DNA of 64,000 nt from contig JARZZO010000014.1 in assembly GCA_030544215.1 (NCBI GenBank), forward strand, positions 18,758,234 to 18,822,233. Direction: 5' to 3'. Below the pieces are notes generated by a model that saw only the letters and a program-made list of their open reading frames with translations, made no database searches and was not told where the DNA came from. Position numbers and translations under genes: made by a program. Source of the stretch: Zantedeschia hybrid cultivar (lineage: Eukaryota > Streptophyta > Magnoliopsida > Alismatales > Araceae). Of this stretch, positions 33,334-45,200 are shown piece by piece (position 1 is the stretch's first letter; every line of letters starts with the position of its first letter).

Positions 33334-35140
33334 ATAGATTAATTAAGGTGTCGATCTCCATCCACCCGTTGGTATGTGTTTCAGCATTATTTCACCTATA
33401 CCTTTCATGTGATGTACAAAAATTAACATCCGACGCTTTAATTTTTTTTGACATCTCTGTCATATGTGGGTTCCATTTTGTAGCAGCTTGGATACCGGGG
33501 GAGCTTGACACCTTGATACCCCTCCAGTTCTCTTTTCTATCTTACATGTGTAATCCGGCATTTGAGATCAAGAAAGGTAAGCATTTCAAGTCCCTCTGTC
33601 CACGTGGCCTTCTTTGGGGTGGAAGTTTTTTTTGACCACTGGACTGTGCCTTATGGAAGTTATGGTATTTGAACCTTGATGTTAATCTAGTCCAAACATT
33701 TCTTCTTGCTTCAACCATCTCATCTTAGTTGGATGCTTTAGGTTATGATTCGTCTTGCTTATACCCAGCGGGCGACGATAATTAGATTAAAGTTTTATGC
33801 ATGGTCTGTTTTATAGAGTACATGGTGCTGTTTTTAGTAAGATAAGAGATACTATCAGTACATATTTGGACCGGAGTCCAGTAGTATTGAGAGGAAGATG
33901 ATCTAAGTATTTGTCAAATTTTGAGAATATATGAAAGTTTTTTTACAATATTTGACCCTCCTCTCCTTCTCAGTACTATTGGACTTCGGTTCAATCATGT
34001 ACCGAAAAGATCTTTCTTCAAGCAAAGGCCACATTACAAATACAATTAAACACAACTCATCCTGGGAAAGTAAAGCAGCAAGACAGAAAAGAGAGGTTAA
34101 TTAACAAGAGGTGGGAGGGAAAGACGGCACTGCTGAAGTCAATGCGCAAGAAGTTCATTAACTTAATCAATTAATCATGTTAACCAATGTCACAAGTGGA
34201 GATTTCTCTTGATTGAAATATTCATAAAACTTACATTACTTTCTCCACTTGGTCAGGTCAAAACAGAGATCTGAAACTTGCAATGCTCCTTATGAGAGGA
34301 ATGTTTAGGGTGTGCAGGCGAAAGACGTGGCAGGATTCTTTGTCCTTTTATATATTATTGCCACGATCTCTGTTGGTGGAAGCACACTTTTTTTTTTTTT
34401 TTTGTCATCATCCAAGTTATACAAATCTCTAGAACTATAAGGTTGGGACTTAAGACCGACAGCTTCACCTTTTCACATCGTGCACAACTCGGAATCACTT
34501 TGGTGATTCTCTGCCTATACTGCTAGGAATCCAGGATCATATATATAAATAATATATATAATTCTGACAGTACATAAACGTTGTGTGGATTATTTGAGTA
34601 GAATTATTTTGACTGCTCATCTCAAGGAATGTTAAAATATTACATACTGTAAGGTTGTCTTTGCGTCCATATTTGCCTGATTTGAAGATGAGATCACGAA
34701 AGAGAGTAAACCTAATTTAAGTGCTACCGACCTCCAAAGAACAGATGGGTCAATGACACTTTCTAATCTAGAAAGGACATGCATGCCACGTCTAGAAGGA
34801 CCTGTCAAGTACTCAAAAGTTTTCTCAAATAAGAAGGTAAATCCAAGATGCACTGCTCACGAACATCGCTGTACCTGTACATATAGTTCCTCGTACTTTG
34901 TTGAATTATTATTCATGCATGCAACTCAAAATTTTAACATGATAAACAAACTGTGTCAGATATTAATATAATGCAATTCCTTGGTCAATCTAATCACTAG
35001 CAAAATTTCAAAGCAAGGTAGATGAAATGTTTTGACATGCAAGCATCTTAACCCAGCATTTCAACCTTTTATCCCCCCTTTTTCTTTCATCAATCATGCA
35101 GAGTGGTCCTCTCTTCTCCCCCCCTCTCCCCTCCCATCCA
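33331..35140. other. No gene recognised
   Basis: A 95-codon plus-strand ORF (33348-33635) and shorter ones show no domain or codon bias that I can support. A T-run is near 34389-34403. Confidence 0.5.
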
Positions 35141-35256
35141 GTGGCGGATCCAACCATATTCAGTGAATCAGTGGGGTCCTGGGATCCACTGAATTTTATT
35201 AAGTCTATTGTCTCAATGTAAAGTAGTCTGTCTAAGATCTTACTGGTTCAGCCTAA

Positions 35257-35470
35257 GACCCCACTGGCCTAATTTAAGATCCATATAATTTAGTCCAAAA
35301 TTTTATTAATCCAATCTTATTTACGATTTAATGTTCCAAAAATTCTATTGGACAAAATTTTTGTGACCCCACTGACCTAATTCAAGACCACATATAATTT
35401 AATCCAAAATTTCATTGATCCAATCTTATTTGTAATTTAATGTTTCAAAGACCCCACCGAATAAAATTTC
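35257..35470. repeat. 108-bp tandem duplication
   Basis: Copies at 35257-35364 and 35365-35470 share gaccccactg-cctaatt-aaga, ataattta-tccaaaatt and gatccaatcttattt-like stretches. The preceding 'cagtggcggatccaacca' (35140) is a common start of plant dispersed repeats. Confidence 0.8.
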
Positions 35471-35677
35471 TGCCTCTCCCGTCCACCGTTTAAATACTAA
35501 CAATCTAACGCAGGTATAAACAGCAACATGGAGCACAGAGAGGAAGTGAACCTAAAATGCCTTTGTGCACGTTTCACGGTAGAAAAATAAATAAATAAAA
35601 GAAAGCAGCATTTTGACAGTCCGCACGTAAGAGGTCGCGGCCGCCATGCGCGCGCTCGCCGTCCTCTTCCACCTCCG

Positions 35678-36223
35678 TCAACGGTCGCGGACGGTCCTCC
35701 TGCGGTGCCCTGCAAACAGGCGCCCGAACGCCCGGCGGACGGCCGAGAGCATGCGCCCCAACCCGAAGCAGCCCTCGGCCTCCCAGCGGAGCCGCCAGAG
35801 GCAGCTGCGGCCGCGAGACGGCCGCGGCGACCGAGACCGCGTTCCCGTCGGCTGGAGGTACGCGCAGGCCGCCAGCTTCACCAGCCTGTTCCTGATGGAG
35901 ATTTCGGTCCCCTGCTGTCGCGTGGGCAAGGGGAAGGAGGTCAGCGGGAGCAGATCCCGGAGGCTCGTGTACCTGCAGCGCTCCAAGAGGCAGTCTTGCT
36001 GCCCGTGATTGCTCTCATGGCCGTGGTTCTCCAGGTGCTGCTGGGCGGCGCCGTTGGCGACGCGGCCATGGTGACCGTCGCCTCCGTTCTTGCAAGTAAG
36101 TTGGAGCTCGAGGGGCGTCCTCGGTGCCCAAGGCCGGCTGGAAGAAGACTTCGTCCCCTCCGCTGCGGCCTTCTCCTCTTCTCCATTGACAGGGGAGCTG
36201 CAGCATAGGCACCTCCCTTCCAT
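35678..36223 (-). CDS. Uncharacterised plant protein, GC-rich single ORF
   Basis: I do not recognise a named gene. The minus-strand frame starts at a genuine ATG (36221-36223) and gives 181 residues, ending at 35678. It has a His/Asn/Gly-rich N-terminal half (residues about 45-75), then a more conserved-looking core CRYTSLRDLLP and GTEISIRNRLVKLAACAYLQP, then a basic C-terminus (SAVRRAFGRLFAGHRRR). The words SLRDLL and IRNRLVK-AA-AYLQP are of a kind I associate with small plant-specific proteins of unknown function, but I cannot name the family. A plus-strand frame (35705-36208) is also open with a hydrophobic stretch (IALMAVVLQVLLGGAVG), so strand choice is not certain. No signal peptide. 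Confidence 0.45.
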   Translation of the reverse strand: MEGRCLCCSSPVNGEEEKAAAEGTKSSSSRPWAPRTPLELQLTCKNGGDGHHGRVANGAAQQHLENHGHESNHGQQDCLLERCRYTSLRDLLPLTSFPLPTRQQGTEISIRNRLVKLAACAYLQPTGTRSRSPRPSRGRSCLWRLRWEAEGCFGLGRMLSAVRRAFGRLFAGHRRRTVRDR

Positions 36224-36229
36224 GGGGGA

Positions 36230-38160
36230 GGGAGGAAGGGACGAAGATGTAGTCCCAACGGAGACGGGATGAGGAAGATGGGTAGTTTTAAATTTTGTAG
36301 GTGGATTAGGTAGAAGAAAGAGAAGAAAGCGGGGCTCATTAGAGAAAAAAATGGAGAAGGATATCTAAATGCACCGGACTCTGTTTAAGTGGCAACGTGA
36401 TATGTCTAATGAGAGAGAGAGGAAAGGACTTTCCGCATTATCTTATTTGGTGGTGGGAATATTCTTTTTTTTATATTTGACCAATACTGATCGCCATCTA
36501 TTTAATAAGAAGTTGTATTGTGATCTATTTAGTATGAAGTGTAGATGTTTATGTGCATGTTTGTGTTTTATGTTATGCCTCTGGCTACCCTAATAATATA
36601 ATATGAACGCTTGAAATCGTATGTTACCGTGCTAGTGTCCATTTATTTTAGAAATGTTGATCACAATGACAATTTACACTAGGAGGAGCCTTAATTAGTA
36701 TATGCGCCAGGTGACGTGATTATGTCCCTAAGCTTGGCATCACAACTAATGTAAAATATTAAGTTGTCAATTAGTAAATTTAAGGAGTTCAACTAGTCCT
36801 CACGTTACTAACCATCACATTGTCGTCATTGTAAGTCTTAGAAATATTGTAATATATTTGATTTCTTGATCGCTACCTATAGACCTCATAATATTGAGTT
36901 CTAATAGTAATAGCCATTAGTCAATAGCAAACTCCTCCTTCATTACTTGACGTCTGAGGTAAATTTATGCAATTTTGGACCTAAAATCAGGTCCATTTTG
37001 AATTGTATTATACTTGAGCAAGGGTCATCAACGGAGCTAATATCACAGTACCCGACTCCGCTTCATTTAGCATTATTCGAATATCAAATTTTGGATATTA
37101 TCTGATATATAATAAATTTCCTATCCGAATTCGACTCCCTCGGATAGTATTCGAATTCGGATAATAATTTAAATATTGATTATTTCAACTTTATCTTGTA
37201 ACTTAATAACTTGTAAATTTTATTATTTGTATAGCTCATGAATACTATAGATGTAAATTAATAAATATTCAAGTTAAAAATATCAAGATAAATTTTAAAT
37301 AACTTAAATGCTTTATTAAATATACCTTAGATAGTAACAAATGACTTAAACAATTTATCTAAATAAGTAAAATCACTAAAAATAAAAAATCACAATAATT
37401 CATTATTATCGCTCAACACATCCGACTGGACAGTGTAAAGAAATTTAAAAGTAAAAAAAAAAATCAAACCTCAATGAACAGTTAAAAATGTCCGACTAAA
37501 CATGAGCTGAATTTAATAAATTAAGACTTAATTTTAATTTCTTAAATTTTTTTGAGTCATCCAATAAAAGATTAAATTGTACAAACATATTAGAACATGC
37601 ATGGTACAGCTTACCTAAAAAAACTCTAAAAATATTACTTTACATGTACTCGGTGGAGCAAATATTACTCATTAGAGTCTGAGATAAGGAATTTATTTTT
37701 AGGGTCTTTGAAGTCCAATTGCAATCCATGATGCACAAACATTGACTAGCGTACCCACTTGTCCAATGATGTTGAAAGGTCTATATGGTTTGGTTCTAGG
37801 TATATTCCACTTGGTCAATGACTTGCTGCAAGAAAACTAATATAGAATTATCATGCTCTTTGTATCTCTACCGAAATAACAATTTCCGTGTTGTTCTTTA
37901 TCTCCTCTCAAGCCTGCCCAACGCTTGGTGTTCTCTCTCGCTGGGGCATACAAAGTAACAAATATCATAATAAAATTGCTGAATTGTATTTGATGAGGGG
38001 CTGGGAGCCGAGTCCCCTGAGCCGGCTCAACGACTAACAATGGCTCGGGCGAGGCCGTCCGATATGCGGCCTGCTCAGCCTAAGGCAGGTGGACCTTTTG
38101 CCTGTGCATGATACTTGCTGTAATACTTTTTTTCTTCAATTACAACAAAGTAAAAGATTT
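36230..38160. other. No gene recognised
   Basis: AT-rich DNA. At 37653-37671 there is an orphan sequence gtggagcaaatattactca that resembles the ends of the MITE-like element at 40.1-40.7 kb. Confidence 0.5.
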
Positions 38161-38164
38161 TTTT

Positions 38165-38418
38165 TCTTTTTGAATTTTTGTTAGGTCAGACCCGAGGTCT
38201 GCTATCCGATCGTACAATGTAATGCCCGATCGGATGATCCAAAAAAATCTGAAAAATAAAAAATTGTTATTGGACTCGGCCCATTAAAAAGACATTTTTC
38301 GATGTTCATTCTATCAGTTTTTTATTTTTTAGATTTTTTTGATCACCCGATCAGGCATTGCACTGTACGGCTGGATAGGAGACCTCATAGCCGACCTAAA
38401 AAAAATTTAACTTTTTTT
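38165..38418. mobile_element. Hairpin MITE-like element
   Basis: Inverted arms 38181-38262 and 38317-38398 pair over about 82 bp with roughly 80% identity (ttaggtc-g...ctatcc...tgatcgg-tgatc...aaaaaaatct-aaaaataaaaaa), separated by a 54-bp loop. Pairing seems to extend into the A/T-rich flanks. No transposase. TSD not resolved. Confidence 0.7.
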
Positions 38419-40060
38419 CTTATTTTACCCACTACAATGCCCCCATTTTGATTGAAGGGGGCATTGCATCAAGTGTATTCTTTGCCTATTAACTCATTTA
38501 CAACAAAAGTCAAGTAAAAGAGGGAAAAGGATATTCAAGGAAATAGTCCAACGTAAGCTGCTATAGAAAAAGACAACCCACTTTGTCCTTATGAAGGAGA
38601 TTGTTCACATCACTGAAAGGAACACCTTATTATGTCCTCTTAACCCCCCATTTACTTAGCCAACACCCACTGCCACGTGTCAGCACTGACTTGAGCGTCA
38701 GAGGGGATAACCCTGGAACCACATCTGACGTCCCAACTGATCTCATGTGCTCTGTGTGCAGGTGAACTGGGGTCCTCTCGTCCGGTTGTCTCCTTCCTCC
38801 CTTCGGTCCCGAGCGCTTCGTCCGAGACCGGTATGTAAGCATGCTTGGTTGCATCAGTACTGTTAGAAATAAAAGTTCTTTGAACTTTGGAAGTTTATAT
38901 TGCCATGAATTGTTCCTAGGAGGTATTCTTTTACACTTTAGTTGTATCTGCTTTGTCTCTCCTTTAGGTACTTGTGTTAGAAAATACAACTTATAGAAAT
39001 CCATGGAGTAGTTTAGAGATAAAAATGTGGATATAGGAAAAAAAAAAGAATCTGGATACCAACTTTGATCGGAGAATCTTAGGATTCATTTGGGAATATA
39101 ATGAAAAATTAATTGTAAGAGAATTTGTTAATTCTTTGCTTTCTAAAAAAAATTAAAGTAGAGACAAAAAAATGACCTCTAAATTTACCACACCATCTAT
39201 GCATGTGAAGACCAGAACATTAAAAGAACTTAACGAATACACGATTAGAATCAAAGCCTTACTTTGGTGCAAAAATAATTATGCTGATTTTGAAGTATTT
39301 TATCCATGTCTAAAACTTGGATTATTTTATAAAGCCTTTAAAGTTACATTTTCAATTGAAACCTTAGTGGCAGAATCAATAGATGCTCTTAATGCCAAGT
39401 TTTGAACATCAAGTTTCCAATTAGACTTTTAGCCTTACATTAGAAGGCAAGGGAAAAAAAAAAAGTTACTTGGATATTTCTATAAAGATATAAAGGTTGT
39501 GAAAGATACCTTTTCGACTTCTCCTCATGTATGCACGTATATATACATGTGAGGAGCTGTTGTACTCAGATGGAGAGGAACAGAAATTTTGACCATTTGT
39601 GCATGCCGGTAGCTAGAGCTTATGTACATGCAGTGACCTGTTCTACAAAATTACATGTACAAAAATTCTTTCTAGCCGTTTCTCATATTCTCTCTATTAA
39701 GTGCTCTCTTCAGTGTTTTCTTCTGTACTTTTCCTTTCTTTATTTGCAGGAACATGTGCTAATCTACATGGTTTTTGTTCCCAAACTCACATAGAGTACA
39801 CTTTTCTATTATCCACGTCAAGCCATACTTTGAGAGGAGCTAACTAATTCCCACTACACCACAATAGCGTGAAACAACTCTAAGAAGGTAATCACACATC
39901 TTGATTCATTTAATCCTCCTAAACATCAATTCTTTTACTCTTTTTTGCGAAGTCAATTCATCTATTCCTGACTTCTTTTAGGTATGCATGTGCACTTCAA
40001 CATTTTTAAATTTTCAAAAAACTGCTAGAAGTCAGAGTATAATAAGTAGACTATATGTAA
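38419..40060. other. No gene; possible retroelement fragment near 38.64-38.83 kb
   Basis: Around 38640-38830 a GC-richer stretch contains 'ccacgtgtcagcactgacttgagcgtc', wording similar to LTRs of plant gypsy elements. The minus-strand ORF over it (39004-38630) is probably accidental. The rest is unremarkable AT-rich DNA. Confidence 0.4.
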
Positions 40061-40062
40061 CT

Positions 40063-40709
40063 TGAGTAATGTTTGCTGCAACGAGGGTGAGTGCAGCAAG
40101 TAAACTGAGTTATTTTGTAATGCAAGATGTCATTGCTCCATATAGATAGGTGTCACATGAGTTGAGTAGTTCTTTTTTACATGTGGACCCGCAAGTATTA
40201 AATGCGGATGCATGGTTACGAGCGAGACAAATACATATGGACATAACAAATACTTCATAGACGTGACAAATATTATTTATTATACTAACGAATTATTTGT
40301 CACGTCTGAAAAATATTTTTTATGCTTATAATTTGTACACACATATGTAAGGATGATAAATATTTTCAGATATGACAAATATTTTGTGGGCATGACAAAT
40401 CACGCCTACAAAATATTTTTCATACTAAAAAAATCTGTCTACAAATTCTTAAAGATGACAAATATTTTTCTGGCATGACAAATAGTCATGCACAGAACCA
40501 TGCACCAATATTAAATATTTATCTGACCCACCAATGAAAAGAAATTGCTCAATCTATGTGACACCTATCCATGCGGACCAATGACATTTCGCATTGCAAG
40601 ATGACTCAGTTTATTACACTAATTCTCAGTGTAGCAAATATTGCTTAAAAAAAGGAAAAACATGCACTGCCCCTCATGGCAACAGGGGCTCTGTAGCAAG
40701 CATTACTCA
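40063..40709. mobile_element. MITE-like element with long terminal inverted repeats
   Basis: The left arm (40063 to about 40178) is the imperfect reverse complement of about 40536-40646 over roughly 110 bp. Shared words are TGCAATGC/TAATGCAAGATG-like, 'ataggtgtcacat' and 'aaactgag'. A second copy of the 18-bp end TGAGTAATGYTTGCTRCA occurs inverted at 40692-40709. The interior holds repeated 'tgacaaatattt' words on both strands. No coding capacity. TSD not resolved. Confidence 0.65.
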
Positions 40710-42160
40710 TCGTTTATAATGGGCTTCAAACTCGCTATAAGTTGGGTTCAGGCATTGGGTTGGGTCTAACTTAACTCAAGTTTACGAGATATTAAAATTA
40801 GCTCAATGCATAAAACTTTGATCTAAGCGTGCCTTAATTCAGAGTGGGCTGAGCCAAGTCATGGACAGACTTGCCCTAATGACGGATGCAAAAGGTTAAT
40901 GGTGCAGATACTAACGTTATCCTTATTCTTATTCTCAAAGTAAAAATTCTATCGTTAATATTGTACTTATATATTTACATCCTTATATATATATATTTTA
41001 AAAAATATCATAAATAGATATATAAAGGTTAAACTTAAGAGTTAAAACTATCAAAATATTACAAATTTACCAAATTTGTGTGCTGCTCTTAAAGTCACAG
41101 GAAAGTTACGCAAACAAGTAGAACTATAATTCTTTTCTTTTTGTTATATGCATGAACATCTCCCGATACGCGTCATATGAATGAAACATACGCCATATTA
41201 AGAATCATATCCATGAATGAGTAAATTAATGTTTAATGAAAAATAAAAAATCTCATAAAAATAGTTATGAATAATACTGACTGAAATAATATAACTCCTA
41301 ATTAAAGAAAGCACTCTTTGATATCTCAAACTTTGTTATACCTAAAAGCCCTACAATGTAGAGCTATACATAAAACTTATAGGAACAATGTAAGTCCTAA
41401 TTAGCTATCCACAATATACTTCATATTTGTCCAAATTCTACAAGGCTTTTTGTAAGATATTTGTCATATTATAATAGTATAACATTTTTTAAGTATATAA
41501 ACACAACTAATCAAATTATAAGATACAAAATAACAAATTTTTATGGTTACCTTAAGAAAAGATAAAAATAATATCTTATAATTTAAGATATAAAGACCAT
41601 GATAAGCAAGAAACATTTTGATTATCAAATGAGGAATAAATGACCTTTTGATTTGGTAACTGTAGTTTTATTCTATATAAAAAAAATAAATTGGATAAAA
41701 AATACCTTCTATTCCAACAAAAATAATTAATTTAAGTGCAATTAAGTGGTGGTTGGTGGAGATTTGATAACAGATAGAATGCCTAGCCGAATAAATTTTG
41801 TTGCCAAATCATATATTCTAGAAAATAGCTTATTCTCACTCAAATGTGAAAATTGAAAGAGAATAGCTTGTTGCACTGCTAGACTTATTACGCCGCCTAA
41901 CGATGCAATCAAAATAAGAATTTTTTATTTTGAATTTTTTTAAGGCCCCCAAAATACTCTGCATACCTATATAGGGACATATAGGACATCTCTAGAGCCT
42001 TCAAAAATATTAAGAAAATTATTTTAATTATATTTCGATATGACATAATAACATCTGCCAGCGCAGCAAGTTATTTTCAAATTAAAATATACCATATCTG
42101 TTCAAGGGTATTCGGTTGGCATCAGATTCGAACTCGCAAGACAGATACCCGATCCAGTCT
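40710..42160. other. No gene recognised (upstream of peroxiredoxin)
   Basis: AT-rich intergenic DNA leading into the peroxiredoxin promoter. I see no gene. Confidence 0.5.
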
Positions 42161-42168
42161 TGCTCCGC

Positions 42169-42176
42169 TATTTAAA
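42169..42176 (+). promoter_or_regulatory. Probable TATA box of 2-Cys peroxiredoxin
   Basis: TATTTAAA lies 122 bp upstream of the start codon, where base composition changes from AT-rich to GC-rich. That leaves a 5' leader of roughly 90 bp. Positional inference only. Confidence 0.5.
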
Positions 42177-42297
42177 CCCGTCACAAGACCAGAACTGAGC
42201 ACCCCCGTCGCCATTTACTTATCCACCCCACGCCTCCGTTTCCGCAGAGGGCAGTGTTGTCCTGCCAGAGAAGGAGAGGACAGTAGCGACGGGAGGC

Positions 42298-45200
42298 ATG
42301 GCGTGCGCGGCCCTCTCCGTGCTCTCCTCCAACGCCGGCGCTATGACCGGCAAGGCTGCGGCGGCACCCATGGCGTCCCTCTCCTCGCCTCGCGCCAGGG
42401 CTCCCTCCCGCACCTTCGCCCTCCCCGGCGGCTTCCAGGGCCTCCGGAGGAGCTTCGTCCGCCCTCTCCGATCTGCACGCCCGGCCTACCCCTCCCCCCG
42501 GAGGAACTTCTCTGTCAATGCGGTGGGTACCCCCCCACCCTTACTCTGTTCTCTTGTTGTTTATTTATATGTTTTTGCGGGAAATGTAGGGTTTATCATG
42601 GGGTTTTATTTACTTGGGAACAGTATTTTATAGAGGTATATAATTTTTTCTTTTTTTTGGGTTTGTGATGACTTCACACGATTTCGTCTTTTTTTTAAAT
42701 GATTGGTTCGTGTGTTCCCGATCATGGGAATTGTGCATACATCGTAAGCTAAACCTGGACTTCTTTTCTATCAAACGATTCCTTTTTGTAATTCTTTGTT
42801 TTCGTCATGTGATGCAGAGCCAGCTCCCTCTTGTCGGAAACCCTGCCCCCGATTTCGAAGCGGAAGCAGTTTTCGACCAGGAGTTCATCAAGGTATAGGT
42901 GATCAGGTTTCGGCTCTATTTTGCTAATTAGTTTATCGAGCAAAGAGTTTATAAATTTTCTCCTTTTTTAGTCTTTTCAGGAAAAAATTGTCTTACTACA
43001 AAATTGAGTTTCTCTATGTTAACGTTCGACTTTTCCTATAATGATACTCTATAAACTACATTCTTGATGGTTTCTTCCTTGCTAGTTCTTCCTGTTGAAT
43101 TCTTAGAATACCCATGTAGCTCATCAACCTGAGGGGGAAGCCTTGGTGCAATGATAAGGTTGCCTCACTGTGACATGATGGTCACGGGCTCAAAACCGGA
43201 AACAGCCTCTTTGCAAAAAGCAAGGGCAAGGGTGCATAAAATTTGAATCCCCTCAAACCTCGCAAATGGCTAGAACCTTGTGGAATTGTGCTGACCTTTA
43301 AAATCTAGCCTTTGTTGGCATATCTATCTATGCAAATTCCCTTACTTATAACCATTATCATCTCCTGTATGGTTAGAACTGCTTCTTTCTTTTCTCTTTC
43401 ATTTTATTTCCCCTTCATTCCAACTGTTCAACTTGCTTTCTTAAATTAGGATGCAGCATTAAGTGCAGTAATCCTTCAATTCATGAATTTATTCTATGTC
43501 AAAAATAAGAGATCAAAGAGGAAGCAGAAAAGCCTGGTAAGTGGTAACCTATACTATTGTGCAGAATAAAGTCGAAGCTGGTAACTGTGCTGATAACAGA
43601 TAAACAATCTGCAAAGTGTGGATCCATTTAACGTCTGAAACAATAGATTATAAAAGGGCTAATGGGGAAAAGAAGGGAAGGCATTTTTTTTAAAGTTGTT
43701 GGTGCCATTGATTTCATTAAAGAAATAAAGGAAAAAGATGTACAAGTGTAAGAAGAAAAAGGAAACAAAAGAAGGGACCACTGCTCAAAAAGGGCCTAAC
43801 AATAAAAATCCCAATACAAGAGGCCCTCACAACCAAAATACACAGTTCCCAAGAAAGCCAAAAGAGCCCTCGTAACCAAAAACAGGGTTACAATTGTTCA
43901 AAGAGACCCAAACAAGAAGACAGCAAAACAGGTCTGATGTTCAGTCGAATGGCCCACTCTTTAACTCTGTCAAAAATTGAGGCAGCAACTTGGTTTGAGG
44001 TATGACTCCTGCTATCGAAGATACAAAGGTTTCTCTTGCTCCAAATGGACCAAGTGTCACATGCAAATCTATGCTGCCTGCCAATAAGATCCCTCACACC
44101 GGAAGTTGAATTCCATTGACATCCCATGGAGGAGGAAAAAAAGGGAAGGCAGTAGAAGAACAATGTAGTTATGGTCTGATTAGATGTCCCTAATCGTGGT
44201 TGAAAAAGTATGCAGCCCTTTCAATTCTGCGAATTGCCAATATGCCCTCTTGTGACCTTTTGTTTCTTGAAGTGGTTGAAGAATATTCATTTGATCATTT
44301 TTTGAAATTTTGGAGCTCCATTATTGCTACAATTGAATGTAAAATGTACATATTCTGAAAGGGAGAGGGAAGAGTGACTTTGACTGTCACAGTGCCTTCA
44401 ATGGTCAAATAAGTATATAATTAAATATGTTTGGGAAGTTATAATATGCATTATGAAAGTGGCCTTCTACTACAATTGAATGTAAAATTACATACTCCGA
44501 AAGGGAGAGGGAAGAGTGGCTTTGGCTGTCGCAGTGCCCTTCAATGGTCAAATAAGTGGATAATTAAATACATGTTGGGAAGTTAGAATATGCATTACGA
44601 AAGTGGCCTTCATTGATAAGGTTGCTCCATTGTAAGCTGGTGGTCACGAGTTCAAACTTGGAAACAGCCTCTATGTAAAAAGGAGGGCTGAGGCTGCACA
44701 GAATTGACCCTTACCAGACCCCGTAATCATAGGAGCCTTGTGGCGTTAGGCTGCCCTTGAAAATGGCCTTTGTTGGTGCAGATTAGTGACGTGTCGCCTT
44801 CACTTATTTTGCATTTTGACTTTGTCAGTTGGTTGGAGCAATTATGTATAGTTTACAATAGAAGGTCTTCATTCATCAGAAGTACAGATTTCTCAAAAGA
44901 TGTTTCACTCAACATTCCTGCATTTTGGCACTTAAAAATAAGGTTAAAGTACTTGCTATGATGTTTGGTATGTAGGTATGGATGTCAAATGTCATCATGG
45001 ACATGCATGTCAGACAGGACCAATGTTTTAAAGTGAGGCATGAGGATACAAGCTGTGCATAAATATGTTTACATATACTCGTGTCGGCATAACAAAATCA
45101 TTGATTAAAACTCCAAAAAAGTGTTTAGTTTGATGCACATGTCTGAGAAAAACAGATTACTGTTTGAGGTGGGAGAGTGATGGGATGTTCCCAGCAAGGT

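Noticed and set aside
33348..33635. Plus-strand 95-codon ORF
   Set aside because: Non-ATG start, no domain, no codon bias or neighbouring gene signals that I could support.
38630..39004. Minus-strand 124-codon ORF
   Set aside because: It lies over LTR-like wording and has no recognisable domain.
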